Source: Extensimonas vulgaris
GTDB lineage: Bacteria > Pseudomonadota > Gammaproteobacteria > Burkholderiales > Burkholderiaceae_C
Direction: 5' to 3'
DNA length: 64,000 nt
NCBI RefSeq assembly: GCF_003337425.1
Contig: NZ_QPJU01000002.1
Span: 186,001-250,000 of the forward strand
Positions 37,405 through 47,291 of the stretch are shown piece after piece. The notes beneath the pieces are model-generated. The model searched no databases and was not told the DNA's origin. It saw only the letters and a list, made by a program, of their open reading frames with translations. The position numbers were made by a program, and so were the translations under genes. The stretch's first letter is position 1; each line of letters begins with the position of its first letter.

Positions 37405-37416
37405 GCCGCGGCTGGC

Positions 37417-37824
37417 TCACGCCGCCTTGCGGTACGCGGTGTGGGCATGCGCGTGCGCAGGCGCGGGGCGCTGGAATTTGCCGTGCGGCAGGCTCGCCAG
37501 GCGCGGCAGCAGGCGCCGGCAGTAGCCCTGGATGCGCAGGCATTTGTTGAGCTCATCGACGGGCAGCGGCCCCGAGACCACGACCAGATCATTGGCCACC
37601 TCGGGCGCGCCTGCGGCACGCAGACGCCGCCGCACCATGCTGGCCCACGAGAGGATGCGCGCAGGGCTGCCATGCTGGTGCAATTGCCCCGTGTGGCGGT
37701 CGAAAGCCAGCGCGACCGTGTCCGTCTTGAGTTTGAAGCGGCGCTCGCCCGTGACGGCGCTGGGCGCTTCGCGCAGGTCGTACAGGTAATAGCTGCCGGC
37801 TTTGATCTGGTATTGCAGGTCCAT
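37417..37824 (-). CDS. Conserved hypothetical protein (135 aa)
   Basis: Starts MDLQYQIKAGSYYLYDLREA, with AGAGGAG 6-7 bp upstream, a good ribosome site. The N-terminal half alternates strands and turns (FKLKTDTVALAFDRHTGQLH) and the C-terminal part is helical and basic (LNKCLRIQGYCRRLLPRLAS) with a His/Ala-rich tail. It lacks a signal peptide or membrane helix. I do not recognise a family with known function. It converges on the thioredoxin-TPR gene with a 12-bp gap. Confidence 0.6.
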   Translation of the reverse strand: MDLQYQIKAGSYYLYDLREAPSAVTGERRFKLKTDTVALAFDRHTGQLHQHGSPARILSWASMVRRRLRAAGAPEVANDLVVVSGPLPVDELNKCLRIQGYCRRLLPRLASLPHGKFQRPAPAHAHAHTAYRKAA

Positions 37825-37915
37825 CGCGTTCTCCTCTGGCGAGGCATTTTGCGGCTTGCGGCGCGCCGTGGTTCCAGAGAAAACGCGGGGAAGTCGGTCT
37901 TTTTTGTAACGATTT

Positions 37916-39181
37916 TCAGAAATCCACCAGGCTCACGCCGAGGCTCAGTACCGTGCGCTTGCGGTTGTAGTCCACCAGGCTGTCGCCGTAACCGCTGAAG
38001 AGCTGCGTGTGCAGGCGCAGGTTGCTTTGCTTTTCGCCCAGCGTGTGCTGCCACTCGAGCCGTGCCGAGCCGCGCCAGGCGCTGCCGAAAGAGTTGCGCA
38101 GCGTGGCGATGTAGGTGTTGACCTGATCAGGGTTCCAGGTGGCCTGCAGCTCGGCGCGGCCCACGTAGTTGCTGATGCCGGGGTTGTCGTCGTTGGTGGC
38201 GTTTTCCGCGATGCGGTGCCACACGCGGGCCGTGACGGCCCAGCGGGTGTCGAGTTCCACGCCGGTCATCAGATAGACGCGGTTCCAGCTGCGCGACAGC
38301 GGCAGGCTTTGGCCGTTCGATTGGTGCACCAGCCCCACGCCGCTGTAGCGCCAGCGCCAGCCCCCGGGCAGCTGCGCGTCGGTCGGATACACATAGACGA
38401 CTTCGGGCTCGTGGTCGGTGTTGCGAAACGGGCGCGAGATGTCGCCGCTGAAAAGCTGCCAGTACGACTGCTGCGTGTAGCCGAACCACAGCGAATCGAG
38501 GCGCTGCGAGGCATCCGGGGTGAGCAGCCCTTGCGCGAGCTTGGTGCGCACCGACAGCTGCAGGCGCATCTCGGTGCGCCGGTAGTTGACCGGCGTGGCG
38601 GTGTGGCCGGGCGCGGGCGAGCTGGGCTGGTCGTTGACGGTGTTCGCGCCGACCACCGAGACGGTGATCGGCCGGTAGCCGCGAAAGCGGAACACGCCGC
38701 AGCTCGAGCCTGGTTCGAGCTCCCAAAAGCGCGCGAGCAGGCTGTAGTGCGTGTCACGGCAGCCGTCGACCTGCACGAGGATGGGTTCGGGCGTCGGAGG
38801 CAGGTCTGCGGGTGTGGGACTGGCGGGGGTCGTGGGTGAGCGTGCGGCGCTGGCCGGGGGCGATCCTGCGGCGGCCGTGGACTGCGTGGGCGCGCGCTGC
38901 CAAGCCTGCTGGCCCGCCCACTGGTCGAAGCAGGCCAGGCGCGCCGTGTCGTCGGGCAACGCGGTGCAGCGCTGCCAAGCGGCTGCGTTTGCCGCTGGCC
39001 CAGGCGTTGCAATCGATGGGGATGCAGAAGGTGAGGGCAGGCGCGAAGATGCAGGGGCCGGCTCGGACGCTGGCTCGAGTGCCGGCGCAGCGGGGGCTTG
39101 GGCGCGCGCCGCGGCCGGGGCGAGCGCGCCGACGCAGCCGGTCAAGGTCAGCCAGCCGCAAAGCAGGCGCGCCGCGCTCAT
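37916..39181 (-). CDS. pldA: Outer-membrane phospholipase A
   Basis: OmpLA is a beta-barrel phospholipase that removes misplaced phospholipids from the outer leaflet. The catalytic block is VHQSNGQSLPLSRSWNRVYL: His286, Ser288 and Asn300 keep the same spacing as H142, S144 and N156 of E. coli PldA. The barrel runs to a C-terminal LGVSLVDF with terminal Phe, a BAM signal. The N-terminus has a signal peptide and an Ala/Pro/Ser-rich linker of about 80 residues that is longer than in E. coli (421 against about 289 residues in total). Its ATG overlaps the stop of the preceding small gene (39178-39181). Confidence 0.92.
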   Translation of the reverse strand: MSAARLLCGWLTLTGCVGALAPAAARAQAPAAPALEPASEPAPASSRLPSPSASPSIATPGPAANAAAWQRCTALPDDTARLACFDQWAGQQAWQRAPTQSTAAAGSPPASAARSPTTPASPTPADLPPTPEPILVQVDGCRDTHYSLLARFWELEPGSSCGVFRFRGYRPITVSVVGANTVNDQPSSPAPGHTATPVNYRRTEMRLQLSVRTKLAQGLLTPDASQRLDSLWFGYTQQSYWQLFSGDISRPFRNTDHEPEVVYVYPTDAQLPGGWRWRYSGVGLVHQSNGQSLPLSRSWNRVYLMTGVELDTRWAVTARVWHRIAENATNDDNPGISNYVGRAELQATWNPDQVNTYIATLRNSFGSAWRGSARLEWQHTLGEKQSNLRLHTQLFSGYGDSLVDYNRKRTVLSLGVSLVDF

Positions 39182-39611
39182 TCGGGCGCTTGTTTGCGCA
39201 AAACGAAGGGGATGCTGATCGGTGGGGTGGTGTCGCTGTTCCATGTGCCGCGTATCTCCTTGCCGCAACTGCCTTCTTGCACGGTGCCCAGCCAGTTCGC
39301 GCTGATGTGCTTGCCGTCGGTGGATTCCTCGAGCGTGAGCTGGCCTTGATCGACGTCACCGCTGAGCAGCACCGTGGTGCCGTCGCGCTGCAGTGTGCCA
39401 TGCACACTCTCGCGCAATTCGGGGTGCGGCGTGAGCTGCAGCAGCACGGGCGCGCTGCGGCCTGGCAACTCGGCGCGCCAGCGGCCCAAAAGCTGCGCCT
39501 GGCTGGTGTCCACGGCAGCGGGGCAGGGCGCGGACGAATTTATGTCATTTTGGCCTCTGGCGCTTGATACGCAAGCGCAAGTAACTATCAATAAAAGAGC
39601 AATGTGGGATT

Positions 39612-39615
<4 letters not shown>
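39178..39615 (-). CDS. Small secreted hypothetical protein whose signal peptide is repeat-derived
   Basis: A 145-residue exported protein: MKSHIALLLIVTCACVSSAR has basic, hydrophobic and cleavage regions of a Sec signal. The mature part is rich in beta pattern (QLTPHPELRESVHGTLQRDG, ISANWLGTVQEGSCGKEIRG) with two Cys that may pair; it resembles lipocalin-like or YceI-like small beta proteins only vaguely, and I assign no function. DNA for residues about 6-24 matches the Comamonadaceae repeat. It overlaps the genes on both sides by 4 bp (Rep-type helicase stop at 39612; pldA start at 39181), so the three form one transcript. Confidence 0.7.
39545..39600 (+). repeat. Comamonadaceae repeat, copy 5, encoding a signal peptide
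   Basis: TCATTTTGGCCTCTGGCGCT with TGATACGCAAGCGCAAGTAA and CTATCAATAAAAG follows the repeat consensus closely. It is read on the minus strand as LLLIVTCACVSSARGQND, the hydrophobic core and cleavage region of the secreted protein at 39178-39615. Confidence 0.75.
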
Positions 39616-41720
<2,105 letters not shown>

Positions 41721-41863
41721 GGGAGCGGGGCGCAAAGCCAATGAAAACGAACACGAGCGATGGGGCAAGCCTGCCACGCCGGGGCCGGCAATGATAGCCG
41801 GGCCGGTTTTCCCGCGGCGCTGCCAGGGTGCACAGCGCTACGGTCTCTTCGGCCGTTTTCGGC

Positions 41864-42412
41864 TCAATAGCTGCGCCCGCCCTTGAACATCGCGTGCTGG
41901 CGGCGCTGCAGGGTGGCGGCGTTGCCCAGGCGCGCCATCGCGGCGCCGGCGTGGGCGTGCGTGATCGCAAGGCCCAGCGCGTCGGCGGCGTCGGGGCCGG
42001 GCAGGCCGGGCAGCTGCAGCAGGCGGCGCACCATCTCCTGCACCTGGGTCTTGGCGGCGCGGCCGTGGCCGACCACGGCTTTTTTCATCTGCAGCGCGGT
42101 GTATTCGGCCACGGGCAGCTCGCGCGCGACGAGCGCGGTGATGCAGGCGCCGCGCGCCTGGCCCAAGAGCAGCGTGGATTGCGGGTTGACGTTGACGAAG
42201 ATGATCTCCACCGCTGCGGCCGCGGGCTGGTAGCGCTGCGCGACTTCGCCGATGCCGTCGAACAGCAGCTTGAGCCGCCCGGGCAGGTCGCCCAGCGCGA
42301 GCGCCGTGGTGCGTATGGTGCCGCTGGCCACGTAACGCAGCGCCTGGCCCTGCGCCTCGATCACGCCAAAGCCCGTGGTCTGCAGGCCGGGGTCTATGCC
42401 CAGGATGCGCAT
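41864..42412 (-). CDS. ruvC: Holliday junction resolvase RuvC
   Basis: Cuts four-way junctions made by RuvAB during recombination. The 182-residue protein has the four acidic residues in [15 protein letters not shown] (Asp7), [16 protein letters not shown] (Glu), and the C-terminal [17 protein letters not shown] pair. The usual ruvA and ruvB are not adjacent in this window. The start is the ATG at 42412, with a Comamonadaceae repeat directly upstream. Confidence 0.97.
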   Translation of the reverse strand: MRILGIDPGLQTTGFGVIEAQGQALRYVASGTIRTTALALGDLPGRLKLLFDGIGEVAQRYQPAAAAVEIIFVNVNPQSTLLLGQARGACITALVARELPVAEYTALQMKKAVVGHGRAAKTQVQEMVRRLLQLPGLPGPDAADALGLAITHAHAGAAMARLGNAATLQRRQHAMFKGGRSY

Positions 42413-42423
42413 ACGCTACTCCT

Positions 42424-42480
42424 ATGATAGCTGCTAGCGCAAGCTGGATGAGGGCTGGAAGCCATTTTCATTCATAAAAC
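42424..42480 (-). repeat. Comamonadaceae repeat, copy 6
   Basis: TGATAGCTGCTAGCGCAAGC with TGGATGAGGGCTGGAAGCCA matches the other copies. It lies between the ruvC start and the mtgA stop and overlaps no gene. Confidence 0.75.
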
Positions 42481-42490
42481 AGAAGCGCAC

Positions 42491-43249
42491 TCACGGCAAT
42501 TGTGCACTGCCCATGCGCGCGAGGATGGTGCGCGTGCGGCCTGCGAGGTAGGCCGAGCCAGGCGTTTTCTCGAAGCGCTTGGGCGCGGGCAGCATCACGG
42601 CCAGGCGCGCGGCCTCGGCGGGCGCCAGGCGCGCGGCGCTCTTGCGGTAGTAGTGCTGCGCCGCGGCTTCGGCGCCGAACACGCCCTCGCCCCATTCGAC
42701 GTTGTTGAGGTAGATCTCGAGGATGCGCTGCTTGCTCAGGAAAAGCTCGAGCGCCATGGTGAGGATGAATTCCTGCCCCTTGCGCAGCAGCGTGCGCTCG
42801 CCCGAGAGCAGCAGGTTTTTCGCGAGCTGCTGCGTGATGGTCGAGCCGCCGCGGATTTTGGGCACGCGCTGGGGCTGCGCGGGGCTGGCTGCAGGTGCCG
42901 CTTTGCCGGCCTTGGCCGCGCGTGCCTGCGCCAGCGCCTCGGCCCGGGCGTTGCGCTCCCAGGCTTTTTCGACGGCGTTCCAGTCCACCCCTTCGTGGTT
43001 CACGAAGCCGTCGTCCTCGGACGCGATCACGGCGCGTTTGAGGTGGTCGGAAATCTGCGCATACGGCACCCATTGCTGCTGCCAGCGCAGGCTGCCGCGG
43101 CTGTGCAGCTGCGCCCAGATTTCGGAGCGCTGAAAGCTCGTGGACTGCGGATCGACCACGGCCATGAGCGCGATGCGCAGCACGAAAAACAGCTCCAGCG
43201 CCACGGCGGCGAGCAGCACCAGAGCGAGCCAGCGCAGCAGCGGTTTCAT
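42491..43249 (-). CDS. mtgA: Monofunctional peptidoglycan glycosyltransferase
   Basis: Polymerises lipid II into glycan strands. It has 252 residues: one N-terminal helix (LLRWLALVLLAAVALELFFV) and the GT51 domain with catalytic Glu in VIASEDDGFVNHEGVDW, then GGSTITQQLAKNLLLSGERT, EIYLNNVEWGEGVFGAEAAA. Between the last two regions is an Ala/Pro-rich stretch of about 30 residues (ARAEALAQARAAKAGKAAPA) absent from E. coli MtgA. Last gene of the rnb-tonB-aroE-mtgA operon; 16 bp after the aroE stop. Confidence 0.95.
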   Translation of the reverse strand: MKPLLRWLALVLLAAVALELFFVLRIALMAVVDPQSTSFQRSEIWAQLHSRGSLRWQQQWVPYAQISDHLKRAVIASEDDGFVNHEGVDWNAVEKAWERNARAEALAQARAAKAGKAAPAASPAQPQRVPKIRGGSTITQQLAKNLLLSGERTLLRKGQEFILTMALELFLSKQRILEIYLNNVEWGEGVFGAEAAAQHYYRKSAARLAPAEAARLAVMLPAPKRFEKTPGSAYLAGRTRTILARMGSAQLP

Positions 43250-43265
43250 CGCGGGGTCTCGGGGT

Positions 43266-44207
43266 TCAGGCTTTGCGCAGGGTTGCAGGTGGCTGCGCCG
43301 GCGCCTGGACGGGAGCGGCGGCGGGTACCTCGGCCTGCAGCTGCGCCTGCAGCTCGGCCAGCACCTGCGCCGCGGGCGGGCGCACGCCGCGCCAGAGCGC
43401 GAACGATTCGGCCGCCTGCTCCACGAGCATGCCCAGGCCGTCGCGCGGGTGCGCGCCGTGCTGCTGCGCCCACCGCAAAAAGCCCTGCGCAGCGGGGCCG
43501 TACATCATGTCGTAGGCCAGGCTGCCGGGGCGCAGCACGCGCGCGGGCACGGGCACCTCGGCGCCTGCAAGGCTGCTCGCGGTGGCGTTGATGACCACAT
43601 CGAAATCGGCCTCCAGCGCTTGTGGAGACTGCGCAAGAAGCTCTACTTTCAGGAGTTTCGCGAGGTCGGCATGCGCCTGCACCAGGGCTTGCGCCCTGGC
43701 CAACGTGCGGTTCGCCACGGTGAGGCGGCGCACGCCCGCTTCGATGAGCGGCCCGAGCACGCCCGCGGCCGCGCCGCCCGCGCCCACGAGCAGCACGTCG
43801 CGCCCGGCAAGCGCCACGCCCGCGTTGCGCGTGATGTCGGCCACCAGGCCCAGGCCGTCGGTGTTGTCGGCGTAAATGCCGCCGCCTGCCATGAACATGA
43901 GTGTGTTCGCGGCGCCGGCCAGCGCCACGCGCGCGCTGCGCTGCGTGGCGATCTGCGCGGCCTCGTGCTTGAAGGGCACGGTGACGTTGCAGCCGCGCCC
44001 GCCGCGCGCGATGAAGTCGCGCACGCCCTGCGCAAAGCCGTCGAGCGGCAGCAGGCAGGCGTCATAGGCAATGTGCTGGCCCGTGAGTTCGGCAAAACGA
44101 CGGTGGATCGCGGGCGAGCGGCTGTGCGCCACGGGGTGGCCCATGACGCAATAGAGGTCGGGGGCGGCGGTCGAGGGCACCGGGGTTGGGGTCGCGGCAA
44201 GGGTCAT
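43266..44207 (-). CDS. aroE: Shikimate 5-dehydrogenase
   Basis: NADPH-dependent reduction of 3-dehydroshikimate. The motifs are CVMGHPVAHSRSPAIHRRFA, CNVTVPFKHEA (catalytic Lys), NTDGLGLVADI, LLVGAGGAAAGVLGPLIEAG (Rossmann) and INATASSL. The 313-residue length exceeds the usual 270-290 because of an Ala/Pro/Gln-rich tail of about 35 residues. Residues about 184-203 (AKLLKVELLAQSPQALEADF) are encoded by a copy of the Comamonadaceae repeat. The start overlaps the tonB stop by 4 bp. Confidence 0.95.
   Translation of the reverse strand: MTLAATPTPVPSTAAPDLYCVMGHPVAHSRSPAIHRRFAELTGQHIAYDACLLPLDGFAQGVRDFIARGGRGCNVTVPFKHEAAQIATQRSARVALAGAANTLMFMAGGGIYADNTDGLGLVADITRNAGVALAGRDVLLVGAGGAAAGVLGPLIEAGVRRLTVANRTLARAQALVQAHADLAKLLKVELLAQSPQALEADFDVVINATASSLAGAEVPVPARVLRPGSLAYDMMYGPAAQGFLRWAQQHGAHPRDGLGMLVEQAAESFALWRGVRPPAAQVLAELQAQLQAEVPAAAPVQAPAQPPATLRKA
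43600..43657 (+). repeat. Comamonadaceae repeat, copy 7, inside aroE
   Basis: ATCGAAATCGGCCTCCAGCG with CTTGTGGAGACTGCGCAAGA and AGCTCTACTTTCAGGAG aligns base for base with the intergenic copy at 50085-50145 (ATCAAATCGGCCTCTAGCCC, TTATGTATCAAGCGCAAGCA, GCTATCCATACAGGAG), with roughly three quarters of positions equal by eye. It is read through in the aroE frame and is about four codons longer than the matching E. coli segment. Confidence 0.65.
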
Positions 44208-45073
44208 GGCGCGGAACGCATGTTGGTTTCGAGGGTTTGCTCGCGCGTGAACTTGAAGCGCGCCACCATGGCGATCTGGTCGGCCTGGCGCCGCATTTCG
44301 GCGCTGAAAGGGCCGAAGGGCCCGGCGGCGCGTGCGATGGCTTCGGCGCGCCGATCGAGCAGCGCGTTGCCCGAGCTTTGCACGACCTCGGTGGCGAGCA
44401 CGCGCCCGTCGTGGTTCACGGTGAGGATCATGGTTAGCTCGCCGTAGAGCTTTCTGCCCTGGGATTCAGGGAAGTTTTCCGTGCCCTTGTCTTCGACGCG
44501 GCGGCGCAGCGCGTCGTAGTAGATCGCGTAGGCGGCTTCGCGCGTGCTCGGGCTGATGTAGCGCTTGCGCGGGCGGGCGTTTTGCTCGTTGATGCGCTTT
44601 TCGATCTCGGCGAGCAGCTTGAGCAGCTGGCGGCGCTTGTCTTCCTGCGCCGTAGCGCCGGGGTTGTCGCTGCTTGGGCGCGGGTCGGGCGGCGGCAGGT
44701 TGGCGAGCTGGCGGCGCAGCTGCGCGAGCAGCTGGGTTTGCTGCGCGAGCAGGGCGTCGGCCTGGCGCTGCGCATCTTCGAAGTCGTCGCCCTCGGCGGT
44801 CAGCGCGGAATAGGGCAGCGGGCTCGTGGCGCGCCCGCGCTCGGCCTCCCCCCCGCCGGCGAGCTGCGTCTGCGCGATGGCCTGCGCCTTGTCGGGCCGC
44901 TCGTCGGAGCGCGCGTTGACGAGGATGACTTCGAGTGGCGTGTCCTGAAACACGCGCTGCACCGCGACGGGGTTCACGAAGCGCACCGTGAGCACCGCGG
45001 CGTGCACGGCCACGGAAAACAGCAGGGCACGCTGGAACAGGTCGAGGGAGCGCAGCGACGCGAGCGGGTTCAC
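44204..45073 (-). CDS. TonB-family energy transducer
   Basis: A 289-residue protein with one N-terminal anchor (LFQRALLFSVAVHAAVLTVR), a Gln/Ala-rich helical and proline-containing middle (DALLAQQTQLLAQLRRQLAN) and a C-terminal TonB-like domain (YGELTMILTVNHDGRVLATE ... FSAEMRRQADQIAMVARF). TonB spans the periplasm and passes inner-membrane proton-motive energy to outer-membrane receptors. No exbB/exbD are adjacent. The start is GTG at 45073, overlapping the rnb stop (GTGA), so translation is coupled. It is an atypical TonB, common in this operon context. Confidence 0.85.
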   Translation of the reverse strand: MNPLASLRSLDLFQRALLFSVAVHAAVLTVRFVNPVAVQRVFQDTPLEVILVNARSDERPDKAQAIAQTQLAGGGEAERGRATSPLPYSALTAEGDDFEDAQRQADALLAQQTQLLAQLRRQLANLPPPDPRPSSDNPGATAQEDKRRQLLKLLAEIEKRINEQNARPRKRYISPSTREAAYAIYYDALRRRVEDKGTENFPESQGRKLYGELTMILTVNHDGRVLATEVVQSSGNALLDRRAEAIARAAGPFGPFSAEMRRQADQIAMVARFKFTREQTLETNMRSAP

Positions 45074-47217
45074 GGTGCGAACGAGGTGGCTTGGATGGGA
45101 TCGGCTGGGACGGAATCGGGCTCGGCCACCGGCGCGGCGCCCGTGGTGGCGTCCGCGGCTGCGTCGCCGGCCAGATCGAGCGCGATGGTGATGGCGCCGG
45201 AGGCGGTGGCTTCTTCGCCTTCTTCGCCGCCTTCGTCCAAGTCTAGCGCTTCCTCGGCGCCAGCGGGCGTGCCGGTGTCCAGGCGCTCGAGCACGGTGCC
45301 GCGCACCTCGAGCGTGAATTCGTCGATCGCGCCGAGCTGCACGCGCACCTGCGCGCCGCGCGGCAGCCCTTGCGCGCCGAGCACGCCAAAGACCAGCGGC
45401 AGGCTGTCGGCGCGCACCAGCGCGTCGCCCTGCGGCCCTTCCTTGAGCACCGTGGCGGTGAGCTCGGTGATGCCGTTTTGCTGCAGATAGCGTAGCGTCC
45501 AGTAGCGCTCCATGCTGGCCTGGTAGGCGTTGTAGCTGCTGTAGGCGGCGTCGAAGCTGCTGAGGATGGCGAACAGCTCGGCGTCCTTGGGCTTGAAGGG
45601 CGCGGCGAGCGCGGCCGTGCGGCCATGGCGCGCGCAGGCGATGATCTGCCACTGGTTCACGAGGTCGGTGTAGCGGCGCAGCGGCGAGGTGCTCCAGGCG
45701 TAGCACGGCACGCCAATCCCTGCGTGCGGCAGCGCCTTGGTGCCCATGCGCACCTTCATGCCCGGCGCCATGCTGGCCTGGCTGCGGTAGATGCCGGGCA
45801 CGCCCAGCTCGGCCAGCCACGCGCCCCAGCGGCTGTTGGCGACGATCGCGGCCTCGGCCACGATCAAGTCCAGCGGCGCGCCGCGCCGGCGCACGCTGAT
45901 CTGCACCTGCTCATCTCCCGTGGGCTCGGCGCCGTCGTTGCCCACGAGGCGAAAGCTGTAGTCGGGCCGCGTGAAGTTCTCGGGCTTGCCGCGCACGACT
46001 TCGCGCCGCGCCTTGAGGGCGAGCGCAAGGCGGTACAAAAAAGTGAGCTGCTCACGCAGTTCCAACAAGGGCTCAGGCGTGTTTTCGTATTGAACCGTAG
46101 GGTCGGTGAGCCAGGCTTCGGTGACGATGTGGTCGAGCTGGTCGTGGCGCAGGTTGTGCGCCACGGGCACGCGCTCCAGGCGCGTTTCGCTCGCGCGGAT
46201 GTCGAGCGTGGCCTCGTCGATGGTCACGTACAGCGACACCGCTGGGTTCGCGCGCCCGGCTTCCAGCGTGTACGCCTGCACCACGTCTTCGGGCAGCATG
46301 GTGATCTTGTAGCCCGGCATGTACACGGTGGAAAGGCGCCGGCGCCCCACCTGGTCGAGCGCGCTGCCCGGCGCCAGGCCCAGTCCCGGCGCCGCGATGT
46401 GGATGCCCAGCACCACGGTGCCCGTGCCCAGGCCCTGCAGCGAGAGCGCGTCGTCGATTTCGGTGGTGTGCGAGTCGTCGATCGAATACGCCTGCACGGG
46501 TGCGAGCGGCAAATCCTCGGGCGGCGGCGGCACGGGCAGCGGCGGAAAGGCCGTGCCCTGCGGGAAGTTTTCGAACAAGAAGCGCTGCCAATGGAACTGG
46601 TAGGCCGAGTCGATCGCGCCGGCCTTTTGCAGCAGCGCGAGCGGCGCGGTGTGCGTGGCGCGGCTGGCCTCGACCACGGCCTTGTATTCGGGCGCGTTCT
46701 TGTCGGGTTTGAACAGGATTTTGTAGAGCTGCGCGCGGATCGGCGCGGGGCAGCGGCCCGCGGCGAGCTCCTGCGCCCAGTCGGCGATTTGCTGCTGCTG
46801 CTGCTTTTTCTTCTCGAGCGCGGCGAGCGCCTGCTGCAGCACCTCGGGCGGCGCCTTCTTGAAGCGGCCCTTGCCCGCGCGGCGAAAGTAGTGCGGCGCC
46901 TCGTGCAGACGCAAGAGCATGCCGACCTGCTCGGCCAGCGGCGCGCTCGCCGAGAAATACTCGCGCGCCAGATCGGCAAAGCCAAATTCGCCCTCGGGCG
47001 CGAACTCCCAGGCCAAGTCGAGCTCTATGCCCTGCGCCACTTCTTGCGCCTGCGCCAGCAATGGCGCCGGCTCGGGCTGGGCAAAGCGCAGCAGCAGGTT
47101 CGCCGCCTTGACCTTCATGCGCTTGCCCGATTCGAGCTCGACCTGCGCGGAGCTTTCGGCTTCGGAGAGGATGCGGCCGGTGAGGAATTTGCCGGCCTCT
47201 TCAAACAATGCGTACAT
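45070..47217 (-). CDS. rnb: RNase II/RNB-family exoribonuclease
   Basis: A 715-residue 3'-5' exoribonuclease. The RNB active-site block reads AYSIDDSHTTEIDDALSLQ: the aspartates corresponding to D201, D209 and D210 of E. coli RNase II are kept, while the D207 position is Glu. Later blocks GIHIAAPGLGL, MPGYKITMLPEDVVQAYTLE and YAWSTSPLRRYTDLVNQWQI are conserved, and an S1-like domain follows. The C-terminal 60 residues are acidic and Ala-rich (DLDEGGEEGEEATASGAITI). A Lys/Gln tract (EKKKQQQQQIADWAQELAAG) lies near residue 135. First gene of the operon with tonB, aroE and mtgA, and divergent from the PglL-like gene. Confidence 0.9.
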   Translation of the reverse strand: MYALFEEAGKFLTGRILSEAESSAQVELESGKRMKVKAANLLLRFAQPEPAPLLAQAQEVAQGIELDLAWEFAPEGEFGFADLAREYFSASAPLAEQVGMLLRLHEAPHYFRRAGKGRFKKAPPEVLQQALAALEKKKQQQQQIADWAQELAAGRCPAPIRAQLYKILFKPDKNAPEYKAVVEASRATHTAPLALLQKAGAIDSAYQFHWQRFLFENFPQGTAFPPLPVPPPPEDLPLAPVQAYSIDDSHTTEIDDALSLQGLGTGTVVLGIHIAAPGLGLAPGSALDQVGRRRLSTVYMPGYKITMLPEDVVQAYTLEAGRANPAVSLYVTIDEATLDIRASETRLERVPVAHNLRHDQLDHIVTEAWLTDPTVQYENTPEPLLELREQLTFLYRLALALKARREVVRGKPENFTRPDYSFRLVGNDGAEPTGDEQVQISVRRRGAPLDLIVAEAAIVANSRWGAWLAELGVPGIYRSQASMAPGMKVRMGTKALPHAGIGVPCYAWSTSPLRRYTDLVNQWQIIACARHGRTAALAAPFKPKDAELFAILSSFDAAYSSYNAYQASMERYWTLRYLQQNGITELTATVLKEGPQGDALVRADSLPLVFGVLGAQGLPRGAQVRVQLGAIDEFTLEVRGTVLERLDTGTPAGAEEALDLDEGGEEGEEATASGAITIALDLAGDAAADATTGAAPVAEPDSVPADPIQATSFAP

Positions 47218-47291
47218 CCTGCGGATTGTCCCATGCGCCTATGATTCGCCGCTCACGTCCCCGCCTTCTTTGCAGCGCATTTGCCCACGCC

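Noticed and set aside
45070-47217. Glu in place of the D207-equivalent Asp of the RNase II active site, considered as loss of activity
   Set aside because: The other three Asp residues and the remaining blocks are kept, and I believe Glu occurs at this position in other RNB-family proteins, so it is not a safe sign of inactivity.
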